Translations under genes and position numbers: made by a program | Shown: piece by piece, positions 57,535-64,000 of the stretch | Numbering within the stretch: position 1 is the stretch's first letter | Layout: each line of letters opens with the position of its first letter | Notes under the pieces: model-generated | Told to the model about the DNA's origin: nothing | The model's database searches: none | Seen by the model: the letters and a program-made list of their open reading frames with translations, nothing else | Source of the DNA: UMGS1663 sp963558185 | GTDB taxonomy: Bacteria > Bacillota > Clostridia > TANB77 > CAG-508 | Length of the DNA stretch: 64,000 nucleotides | NCBI GenBank assembly: GCA_963558185.1 | Contig: CAUWFE010000004.1 | Span: 13,949-77,948 of the forward strand | Reading direction: 5' to 3'

Positions 57535-57779
57535 GTTACTATTCACAGTTTATAAATAATATTAATAAGAATGTATATATATTAATATTTCATAAATTTC
57601 TTTGGTTCAATACGTGCATTAGACTTTCTAAATCTAAAAGGAATGAGCCTCTCGGAATTTCCGCTTCCTCATTCCTTTTAGATAAAGAAACTCTTACAAG
57701 CACTTCTATCACAATCGAAATTTAATCAATATTAATATATATACATTCTATAGAATAATTTGTAACTGTGAATTGTAAC
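57535..57779. repeat. 245-bp palindromic element C upstream of ftsA
   Basis: Nested inverted repeats share one centre. Outer arms are 57535-57550 with 57764-57779 (one mismatch). A perfect 21-bp pair lies at 57569-57589 and 57728-57748. A perfect 15-bp pair lies at 57633-57647 and 57668-57682. Intervening parts also match imperfectly, so the full 245 bp can form one hairpin. There is no coding capacity. It resembles a MITE or decayed hairpin transposon and differs in sequence from elements A and B. Confidence 0.8.
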
Positions 57780-57876
57780 TATCTAATATCAATAAAATAA
57801 AAATAAAATAAAAAACTCTTGAAAAATCAATAGAAAAATGTTATAAATTTACAATATACGACAAAAAGGGACAATG

Positions 57877-57949
57877 TTACAAAAACATTACAAAAATATT
57901 ACGAAATTATAACAAATCTATTGACTTTTTTTGTGAAATATAATATTCT
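57877..57949 (+). promoter_or_regulatory. ftsA promoter region with 11-bp-phased TTAC repeats
   Basis: TTAC begins at 57877, 57888 and 57899 and TAAC at 57910, each 11 bp apart. The next step of 11 lands on TTGACT (57921-57926), a -35 box with a 17-nt spacer to TATTCT (57944-57949). The phased array suggests a regulator binding on one face of the helix; identity unknown. Confidence 0.55.
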
Positions 57950-57990
57950 TATGAAAGTAAAAAAGAACGGTAAAATTGGAGGAGTTAGTC

Positions 57991-59220
57991 TTGGCAATAG
58001 GAGATATAATTGTAGGTATTGACATTGGCACTTCAAAAGTAAGTTTGGTTGTTGGAGAAGTGAATAATTTTAACCAAATAGAAGTTATTTGTAATACAAG
58101 TTATAAATGTAGTGGAATAAAAAAGTGCAAAATTATTGACGAAGATGAAATAGCATTAGCAATATCAAAAGTAATAGAAGAAGCAGAATCAGAAACAGAG
58201 TTAAAAATAAATTCAGCATATGTAACTATACCTGGTAAATATATAACAATTGTACAAAATAGTATAACAAAAGAATGCAAAGATAAGTATGCAGGAATAT
58301 CGTCAAAAGATGTAACTTCAGCAATTATGCAAGTTAAGGATGTAGAAGTACCAGAAGGAAAAACAATGATAGATATAATAACTGATAAATTTATACTAGA
58401 AGATGGTAGAGTTGTATCAGATCCTATAGGAAATCTAAGTGCAAGTTTTACACTAGTAGCACAAGTAATTTTAGCTGAAAGAGATTATGTAAGACAACTA
58501 ACAACTATTTTCAAAAAAGCAGGATTAGAAATAGATGGAATAGTTCCTACAAGTTTAGCAGAACGAAATTTAATGTTAGATATTAATGAATTGTCAGATA
58601 GTGTTATGTTATTAGATATTGGAGCTGGTAATACAGAAATTGGTGTATTTGAAGGTAATGGTTTTATATTTTCAAATACAATACCATTAGGGGGAAATAG
58701 TATTACATCAGATATTTCATTAGTATTAAATATATCAGAAGAAGAGGCAGAAAAATTAAAAAGACAATATGGACTAGCAATGAAATCATACATAGATAAT
58801 GATAATGAAATAATATTAAATACATACAAAGGTGATGCTAAAACAACAGCTATTAAAAGTTCTGAATTAATAGAAGTTATAGAAGCTAGAATAGAGGAGA
58901 TTTTTTCACTAGTAAACAAAGATGTTACAAATGCAGGAATAAAACAAAGAATAAATACAGTAATTTTAACAGGTCAAGGTATAACTAATATCAGTAAAAG
59001 TGATGTTGCTGGAAAAGTTATTTTAAATATTCCAGTAAAAATTTCTACGGGTAGATTAATAAGCACAGTAAGACCAGAATATAGAACCGCATATTCTTTA
59101 GTACGTTATATAGCTGGAAGACCATTTGCAAAAAAAGTATCAAGCAATATTGATACAAATTCACAGGAAAGTTTTTTTAAAACAGCACTAGAAAGAATTA
59201 AAGAATTTTTTTATTCATAA
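57991..59220 (+). CDS. ftsA: Cell division protein FtsA
   Basis: This 409-residue actin-fold ATPase tethers FtsZ filaments to the membrane. Phosphate-1 motif VGIDIGTSKVS is near the N-terminus, the SHS2 (1C) domain lies at about 80-170, and the phosphate-2 LLDIGAGNTEIGVF is near 200. The later TGQG and the C-terminal amphipathic helix (A-L-E-R-I-K-E-F-F-Y-S) are present. Start chosen as TTG 57991, 7 nt after GGAGGAG (57978-57984); an in-frame TTG at 57976 overlaps that site. ftsZ follows after 44 bp. Confidence 0.96.
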   Translation: MAIGDIIVGIDIGTSKVSLVVGEVNNFNQIEVICNTSYKCSGIKKCKIIDEDEIALAISKVIEEAESETELKINSAYVTIPGKYITIVQNSITKECKDKYAGISSKDVTSAIMQVKDVEVPEGKTMIDIITDKFILEDGRVVSDPIGNLSASFTLVAQVILAERDYVRQLTTIFKKAGLEIDGIVPTSLAERNLMLDINELSDSVMLLDIGAGNTEIGVFEGNGFIFSNTIPLGGNSITSDISLVLNISEEEAEKLKRQYGLAMKSYIDNDNEIILNTYKGDAKTTAIKSSELIEVIEARIEEIFSLVNKDVTNAGIKQRINTVILTGQGITNISKSDVAGKVILNIPVKISTGRLISTVRPEYRTAYSLVRYIAGRPFAKKVSSNIDTNSQESFFKTALERIKEFFYS

Positions 59221-59264
59221 AAATAGCATTTTAAATGCAAGTATAAATTAAGGAGGAAACAAAA

Positions 59265-60389
59265 ATGTTAATGGATGGTACAGGAGTAGATGAAAATACA
59301 ATGCTAGATGGAACTGCAACAATTAAAGTTATTGGTGTAGGAGGAGCTGGAAATAATGCTGTAAATAGAATGGTTGACTCAGGAATAAAGGGTGTAGACT
59401 TTATAGCAGTAAACACTGATAAACAAGCATTATTATTATCAAAAGCATCTACAAGAATCCAAATTGGAGAAAAAATTACAAGAGGATTAGGTGCAGGTGC
59501 AAATCCTGATATTGGAGCACAAGCAGCAGAAGAAAGTAAAGCAGAAATACAAGAAGCTTTACGAGGAGCAGATATGGTATTTGTTACAGCCGGAATGGGC
59601 GGAGGAACAGGTACAGGAGCTGCACCAATAGTTGCAGCATGTGCAAAAGAAATGGGAATTTTAACAATTGGAGTTGTAACAAAACCATTCACATTTGAAG
59701 GAAAAAAACGTTTATCACAAGCAGATAGAGGAGTAGAAAGCTTAAAAGGAAAGGTAGATACATTAGTAGTTATTCCAAATGATAAATTATTACAAGTTAT
59801 TGATAGAAAAACAACAATGGTAGAAGCTTTTAAAATGGCAGATGATGTATTAAGACAAGGTGTACAAGGTATATCAGATTTAATTGCTATACCAGGACTT
59901 GTAAATTTAGACTTTGCAGATGTTAAAACAATTATGCTAAATACAGGAATGGCTCATATGGGTATAGGTAGAGCTTCAGGAGAAAATAGAGCAGAAGATG
60001 CAGCAAAACAAGCAGTACAAAGTCCATTATTAGAAACATCTATAGAAGGAGCAAGAGGAGTTATAATTAATATAACAGGAGGACAAAACTTAGGTTTACA
60101 CGAAGTTAATACAGCAGCAGAATTAGTACAAAGAAGTGTTGATCCAGAAGCAAATATTATATTTGGAGCAGTTATTGATGAAAGTTTAGATGAAGATATA
60201 GTAATAACAGTTATAGCTACAGGATTTGAAAAGGCAGGAGATGGTTTAAACAATAATACAGCAGCAAGCATAATAGATAAAGCTTGGGGAGAAAAAATAA
60301 ATTCTATACCAGCGCCAGTTGATAATTCAAATTCAACAAATGACTTAGACATACCATCATTTTTAAGAAATAAAAAAGGAAAAATATAG
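59265..60389 (+). CDS. ftsZ: Cell division GTPase FtsZ
   Basis: This is a 374-residue tubulin homologue that forms the Z ring. The N-terminal K-V-I-G-V-G-G-A-G-N-N-A-V-N-R-M, the GTP signature GGGTGTGAAP (about 112) and the T7-loop segment with N-L-D-F-A-D (about 208-213) are intact. After a short linker (about 320-360) the C-terminal anchoring peptide D-I-P-S-F-L-R-N is present, the site that binds FtsA and other tethers. AAGGAGG precedes the ATG. A strong terminator separates it from spoIIGA. Confidence 0.99.
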   Translation: MLMDGTGVDENTMLDGTATIKVIGVGGAGNNAVNRMVDSGIKGVDFIAVNTDKQALLLSKASTRIQIGEKITRGLGAGANPDIGAQAAEESKAEIQEALRGADMVFVTAGMGGGTGTGAAPIVAACAKEMGILTIGVVTKPFTFEGKKRLSQADRGVESLKGKVDTLVVIPNDKLLQVIDRKTTMVEAFKMADDVLRQGVQGISDLIAIPGLVNLDFADVKTIMLNTGMAHMGIGRASGENRAEDAAKQAVQSPLLETSIEGARGVIINITGGQNLGLHEVNTAAELVQRSVDPEANIIFGAVIDESLDEDIVITVIATGFEKAGDGLNNNTAASIIDKAWGEKINSIPAPVDNSNSTNDLDIPSFLRNKKGKI

Positions 60390-60406
60390 TAAAAAATAAA
60401 AATTAA

Positions 60407-60444
60407 AAAGAAATAATCTAAAAATGTAGATTATTTCTTTTTTT
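60407..60444 (+). terminator. Terminator after ftsZ
   Basis: A 13-bp perfect stem (60408-60420 with 60427-60439) followed by a T run. It ends the ftsAZ unit. Confidence 0.9.
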
Positions 60445-60521
60445 CGTGCCCAAGAAATGACAAAAAATAAATAAAAAGTGTAGTAAAATAATAAAACAAA
60501 AAGAAGTAAAGGATTATAAAT

Positions 60522-61439
60522 ATGACAATTTATTTAGATGTAGTTTTATTAGAAAATTTATTTATGAATTACGTTATATTATTTGCAACAAGTTATATAT
60601 TGAAAATAAAAATACATCATATACGAATAATATTATCTGCAACAATCGGAGCAATATATGCAATTATAGCGTATTTAAACATTATACCAATATATTCAAA
60701 CATATTTATGAAAATTATTTTATCAGTAATAATGGTTTATGTAGCATATTATGCAAAAAATATAAAACAATTACTAAAACAAGTGATGCTATTTTACTTA
60801 ATTTCATTTGTTTTTGGAGGATGTGCATTTTCATTACTATATTTTGTAAAACCTCAAGACATATGGATACAAAATGGAATGTTAATGGGTACATATCCAA
60901 TAAAAATAGCTATATTAGGTGCTTTATTAGGATTTGCTATTAGTGTACTAACATTTAAGTTAGTAAAAAGTAAATTTAGCAAAAAAGATATGTTTTGCGA
61001 GTTAACGATTTATTTTGATGAAAAAAGTTCTAAAATGAAAGCAATGATAGATACTGGAAATATACTAAAAGAACCTATTACAAAGTTACCAGTAATAATT
61101 GTAGAAAAAAGAGCATTAGTACAACTGTTACCAAATAAAATTCTTGAAAATACAGAAAAAATTTTAGGGGGTGATGCAGAAACAATAGAAAGCAAATATG
61201 CAACAAAATTAAAAATAATACCGTTTTCTTCTGTTGGAAGGGAAAATGGAATTTTATTAGGTTTTAAACCTGATAAAGTTTTAATAAATACAGAAGAGAA
61301 TGAAGAACTAATAAATAATGTAATTATAGCAATTTATAATAAAGAATTAAGTAGAAAAAATGAATATTCAGCACTATTAGGCTTAGATATATTTGAAAGG
61401 AGAAAAGAAAATGAATCTATTAAAACGTTTAGTAGATAA
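60522..61439 (+). CDS. spoIIGA: Sigma-E processing peptidase SpoIIGA
   Basis: This is a 305-residue sporulation-specific aspartic protease that activates pro-sigma-E after asymmetric septation. Five N-terminal membrane helices (about 5-150) precede the protease domain with the active-site D-T-G-N (about 177-180) in K-A-M-I-D-T-G-N-I-L-K-E-P. The later segment I-I-P-F-S-S-V-G-x-x-N-G-I-L-L-G-F-K-P is typical. It overlaps sigE by 29 bp, as expected for its substrate partner. No clear sigma-A promoter was placed; an A/T-rich stretch with TGACAAAA at about 60458 is only a partial Spo0A-like word. Confidence 0.95.
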   Translation: MTIYLDVVLLENLFMNYVILFATSYILKIKIHHIRIILSATIGAIYAIIAYLNIIPIYSNIFMKIILSVIMVYVAYYAKNIKQLLKQVMLFYLISFVFGGCAFSLLYFVKPQDIWIQNGMLMGTYPIKIAILGALLGFAISVLTFKLVKSKFSKKDMFCELTIYFDEKSSKMKAMIDTGNILKEPITKLPVIIVEKRALVQLLPNKILENTEKILGGDAETIESKYATKLKIIPFSSVGRENGILLGFKPDKVLINTEENEELINNVIIAIYNKELSRKNEYSALLGLDIFERRKENESIKTFSR

Positions 61440-62148
61440 TATAGGTGTTATTTATGCAAAATTTATTAATACAGAAATGGAAGAAATAGAAAATTTACCA
61501 ATTTATTATGTTGGTGGTAATGCAAGTCTTCCACCTCCGCTATCGCCAAAAGAAGAAGAAGAGCTTATTTCAAAATTGGAAACAGGTTCTCAAGAAATAA
61601 AACAAACTTTAGTAGAAAGAAATTTAAGATTGGTAGTGTACATAGCAAAGAAGTTTGAAAATACAGGAGTTGGATTAGAAGACTTAGTTTCAATAGGAAC
61701 AATAGGACTTATGAAAGCAATAAATACTTTTAATGTAGAAAAAAAGATTAAGCTTGCTACATATGCATCACGTTGTATAGAAAATGAAATACTAATGTAT
61801 CTGAGAAGAAGTAATAGGATAAAAGGAGAAATTTCTATAGACGAACCACTAAATCAAGATGGAGATGGAAATGAGCTTTTATTATCAGATATATTAGGAA
61901 CAGACCCAGATATTACTTCAAGGAGAATAGAAGATGAAGTAGATAAAAAATTATTAAAGGCATCAATAGATAAATTAAATAGCCGAGAAAGAAATATTAT
62001 GGAGTTAAGATTTGGATTTGTAAGCGGAAATGAAAAAACACAAAAAGAAGTAGCAGATATGCTAGGTATTTCACAAAGTTATATTTCAAGGTTAGAAAAA
62101 AAGATAATAAACAAAATGAAAAAAGACATAATGAGCAAAACAGGTTAA
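61411..62148 (+). CDS. sigE: RNA polymerase sigma-E factor (mother cell)
   Basis: This 245-residue sigma-70-family factor directs early mother-cell transcription. The hydrophobic or basic pro-sequence at the N-terminus (about 1-30) is what SpoIIGA removes. Region 2 has NLRLVVYIAKKF and D-L-V-S-I-G-T-I-G-L-M-K-A, and region 4 ends with the helix-turn-helix T-Q-K-E-V-A-D-M-L-G-I-S-Q-S-Y-I-S-R-L-E-K. Start chosen at ATG 61411 behind GAAAGGAG; the in-frame TTG 61393 precedes that site. Confidence 0.97.
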   Translation: MNLLKRLVDNIGVIYAKFINTEMEEIENLPIYYVGGNASLPPPLSPKEEEELISKLETGSQEIKQTLVERNLRLVVYIAKKFENTGVGLEDLVSIGTIGLMKAINTFNVEKKIKLATYASRCIENEILMYLRRSNRIKGEISIDEPLNQDGDGNELLLSDILGTDPDITSRRIEDEVDKKLLKASIDKLNSRERNIMELRFGFVSGNEKTQKEVADMLGISQSYISRLEKKIINKMKKDIMSKTG

Positions 62149-62150
62149 TA

Positions 62151-62201
62151 CAAAAATAGATAATATTTATTAATATATTAAATAAATATTATCTATTTTT
62201 G
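62151..62201. terminator. Bidirectional terminator between sigE and ylmC
   Basis: A 21-bp perfect stem (62151-62171 with 62181-62201), A-rich at the 5' side and T-rich at the 3' side, between convergent genes. Confidence 0.85.
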
Positions 62202-62210
62202 CATATATGT

Positions 62211-62444
62211 CTAAAGCTCTACTAAAATAATTTCATCACCAATACATCTAATCTGTTCCCAAGGTATTACAATATCATTACTACTAGAAATCATACTCAT
62301 GAATTTATTGGCCCCTGGAACAATTATAGAGGTAATTCTTCCTGTTTCTAAATCAGCACATACATCTTGAACAAAACCTAATTTTTTTCCATCTTGTACA
62401 TTAATTACTTCCTTATGCTTAAAATCTAAACCTTTCTGTCCCAT
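62211..62444 (-). CDS. ylmC: YlmC/YmxH family PRC-barrel protein
   Basis: This 77-residue protein is a single small PRC-barrel: F-K-H-K-E-V-I-N-V-Q-D-G-K-K-L-G-F-V-Q-D, then G-R-I-T-S-I-I-V-P-G and I-V-I-P-W-E-Q-I-R-C-I-G-D-E-I-I-L-V. The family sits near sigE/sigG in many spore-formers; its function is unknown. ATG 62444 is chosen because AGGAGG is 6-7 nt upstream; an in-frame TTG at 62450 abuts that site. It lies between sigE and sigG, transcribed with the latter's strand. Confidence 0.9.
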   Translation of the reverse strand: MGQKGLDFKHKEVINVQDGKKLGFVQDVCADLETGRITSIIVPGANKFMSMISSSNDIVIPWEQIRCIGDEIILVEL

Positions 62445-62524
62445 TTGCAACCTCCTCTAATTAATATATAACCATTATATGATAATACAGTATATTTTTG
62501 CTATAAATTAATTAGAAAGATAAA

Positions 62525-63298
62525 TTATTTATATATCCTTTTAATATGATTAATTGCAGTTTTTTCTAACCTAGACACTTGTGCTTGAGAAATGCCTATT
62601 TCATTTGCAACTTCTACTTGAGTTCTTCCTTCAAAAAAACGCTTATTAACAATCATTTTTTCTTTATTAGTCAATTTTTTTAAAGCTTCTTCTATTGTAA
62701 GATTTTCTGTCCACATTTCATCATTATTTGCAGTATCTTTTACTTGATCTTGCAAATATAAATTTTCAGTTTCATCCCCATAAATAGGTTCTTGCAAAGA
62801 AATTGGATTTTGTATAGCATCTAAACTAATTATTATTTCTTCTTTTTCTACATTTAATTCTTTTGCAATTTCTTCAACTGTAGCATCTCTTTGTTCTTCT
62901 TTTAAAATTCTTTCTTTAATACTAAGAACCTTATAGGCTAAATCGCGAATAGAACGACTTACACGTATAGGATTGTTATCTCTTAAATATCTTCGAATTT
63001 CACCAATTATCATTGGAACGGCATAGGTAGAAAATTGAACATTTTGTTCTAAGTCAAAATTATCAATAGCTTTTATCAAACCTATACAACCCACCTGAAA
63101 TAAATCATCAGGATTCTCTCCTTTACCATAAAATCTTTTCATAATACTTAGAACTAATCTTAAATTTCCATATATAAATTCTTCCCTTGCTTGTCTATTG
63201 CCTTTTTTTATTTTTTGTAGTAGTACATTTTTTTCTTCATTTGATAAAATGGGTAGTTTTGAAGTATTTACTCCACAAAGTTCAACCTTGTTTATCAA
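62525..63298 (-). CDS. sigG: RNA polymerase sigma-G factor (forespore)
   Basis: This 257-residue sigma factor drives late forespore genes. It begins N-K-V-E-L-C-G-V-N-T-S-K-L-P, the conserved SigG N-terminus, followed by region 2 (NLRLVLSIMKRF, D-L-F-Q-V-G-C-I-G-L-I-K-A-I-D) and region 3. Region 4 has the helix-turn-helix T-Q-V-E-V-A-N-E-I-G-I-S-Q-A-Q-V-S-R-L-E-K. The start is TTG 63298 behind AAAGGGGG. In B. subtilis sigG follows sigE on the same strand; here it is inverted and convergent. A weak GGGTAAATAC-like word upstream could belong to a sigma-F promoter, but I cannot support a call. Confidence 0.96.
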   Translation of the reverse strand: MINKVELCGVNTSKLPILSNEEKNVLLQKIKKGNRQAREEFIYGNLRLVLSIMKRFYGKGENPDDLFQVGCIGLIKAIDNFDLEQNVQFSTYAVPMIIGEIRRYLRDNNPIRVSRSIRDLAYKVLSIKERILKEEQRDATVEEIAKELNVEKEEIIISLDAIQNPISLQEPIYGDETENLYLQDQVKDTANNDEMWTENLTIEEALKKLTNKEKMIVNKRFFEGRTQVEVANEIGISQAQVSRLEKTAINHIKRIYK

Positions 63299-63428
63299 AC
63301 AAAAACCCCCTTTAGAAAAATATTAATTTATCATAGTATTTACCCAAAAAAGAATTATTATTCTATAAAGGAAGAAAAATTATAAAATAAAGAAAAAATA
63401 ATGATAATTTTAGAGAAAATCTGTTACA

Positions 63429-63778
63429 TTGACAATGAAAAATTTGATTAATTATAAAAAAACGAAAAAAGTCGAAAAAAGTATTGACAATGAAAGAATA
63501 AAATGTTAATATAAATAAGCACTAAGCAATGAGAAAAAAATCAATTAAAAAATTATTAAAGAATAATAAAAAATTAGTTGACAAATTCCAATGCTTATGG
63601 TAATATAAATAAAGTACTTAAGAACAGATAAAAATAAGTTAAATTAGTAAAGGTAAAACCTAAGAATAAAGAAAAAATGACATCAAATACTAGTTTATTA
63701 TTTTGCACTTTTTTATAGAAAAAATAAAATAAAAAAATCAAAAAAAGTGTTGACATCTGATAAAAAATATAGTACAAT
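63429..63778 (+). promoter_or_regulatory. Tandem rRNA promoters
   Basis: Three good sigma-A promoters with 17-nt spacers: TTGACA 63484-63489/TAATAT 63507-63512, TTGACA 63578-63583/TAATAT 63601-63606, and TTGACA 63750-63755/TACAAT 63773-63778. A weaker fourth is TTGACA 63429-63434/TTATAA 63452-63457. They precede the 16S gene and fit growth-rate control of an rrn operon. The stretch 63299-63428 shows nothing else definite. Confidence 0.8.
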
Positions 63779-63950
63779 AAAAAACGTCACAAACAAGTGA
63801 CAAAAGTACATTGAAAAGTAAACAATATCCTTTGAAGAAACCAAAAGCGGTAGTAATAAGTACTACCAAAAAAGAAAAAATATAATGAGCTAAAACTCTA
63901 AAAAAGTTTATAATAATTCATTTGAAAAAATGAATGAAAAATAAAACCAA
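63779..63950 (+). promoter_or_regulatory. rRNA leader region
   Basis: This is the transcribed spacer between the last promoter and 16S. It contains small stems: GTCAC/GTGAC (about 63786-63801) and GGTAGTA/TACTACC (about 63849-63867). Precursor processing stems cannot be completed without the 3' end of 16S. Confidence 0.5.
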
Positions 63951-64000
63951 AAACAAGAGAGTTTGATCCTGGCTCAGGATAAACGCTGGCGGCGCACATA
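63951..64000 (+). rRNA. rrs: 16S ribosomal RNA, 5' end (truncated by window)
   Basis: AGAGTTTGATCCTGGCTCAG begins at 63958, the universal 5' 16S sequence, followed by GATAAACGCTGGCGGCG. By comparison with the usual position of this motif, the mature 5' end is near 63951. Only about 50 nt are in the window. Confidence 0.97.

Noticed and set aside
63595..63777. 60-residue minus-strand open frame upstream of the rRNA gene
   Set aside because: It is Phe/Leu/Tyr-rich translation of AT-rich promoter DNA, antisense to three promoters, with no recognisable start signal.
1..64000. TGA read as Trp (code 4/25)
   Set aside because: TGA terminates the second DUF881 gene in an ATGA overlap, and conserved Trp positions checked use TGG.
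1..64000. tRNA genes, CRISPR arrays, transposases, prophage
   Set aside because: No cloverleaf with a TTC-loop signature, no regularly spaced repeats with unique spacers, and no transposase, integrase or phage proteins were found.

Overview
This window looks like chromosome from an endospore-forming, very AT-rich member of the Clostridia. Arg is mostly AGA, GC is well below 30% by eye, and TGA is used as a stop. The evidence is the set of sporulation and division genes: spoIIGA-sigE, sigG, a SleB-like cortex hydrolase, a BofC-like protein, minDE and ftsAZ. The tandem SpaA-module surface protein and the prepilin-like gene fit an uncultured gut lineage, but the exact taxon is not provable here.

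Layout. 1-6440: end of a small secreted protein, then htpX and lemA (minus strand), a sleB-like hydrolase, exoA, an AI-2E family permease and a DUF368 protein. 6440-14320: rpoB and rpoC behind a roughly 400-nt structured leader. 14320-21390: gdpP, rplI, dnaB, tilS and ftsH (c-di-AMP turnover, ribosome, replication, tRNA decoding, membrane proteolysis). 21430-34220: dgt, a frameshifted short-chain dehydrogenase, a twice-frameshifted prepilin-like gene and a 2,994-residue surface protein. 34290-41680: a PASTA penicillin-binding protein divergent from minD-minE-rodA, then dusB, a membrane-anchored protein and a solitary mazF. 41690-50160: an SH3/NlpC hydrolase, a frameshifted comEC, a bofC-like gene, a cluster of five hairpins, an anchored hypothetical, pgsA and clpE. 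50280-63300: a DUF3298-type protein, topB, then the division/sporulation cluster murA-divIB-DUF881-DUF881-sbp-ftsA-ftsZ-spoIIGA-sigE, with ylmC and an inverted sigG. 63430-64000: tandem promoters and the first bases of a 16S rRNA gene.

The genes mostly form a housekeeping backbone of envelope growth (murA, PBP, rodA, NlpC), septum placement (minDE, ftsAZ, divIB) and commitment to sporulation (spoIIGA/sigE, sigG). The most unusual signal is in decoding. By my hand scan of about 19,300 codons I find no in-frame CGG codon except at two places. At both, skipping the C (+1) restores a conserved motif: the Gly-rich motif of the short-chain dehydrogenase (22713) and the HxDxDH-GG motif of ComEC (44973). 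This could be coincident sequence error or mutation, or it could be recoding at an unassigned codon. Other non-standard signals are 11-bp-phased RTTACA arrays abutting two promoters, long palindromic elements, the rpoB leader and the five-hairpin cluster. I saw no tRNA genes, CRISPR arrays, transposases or prophage genes.
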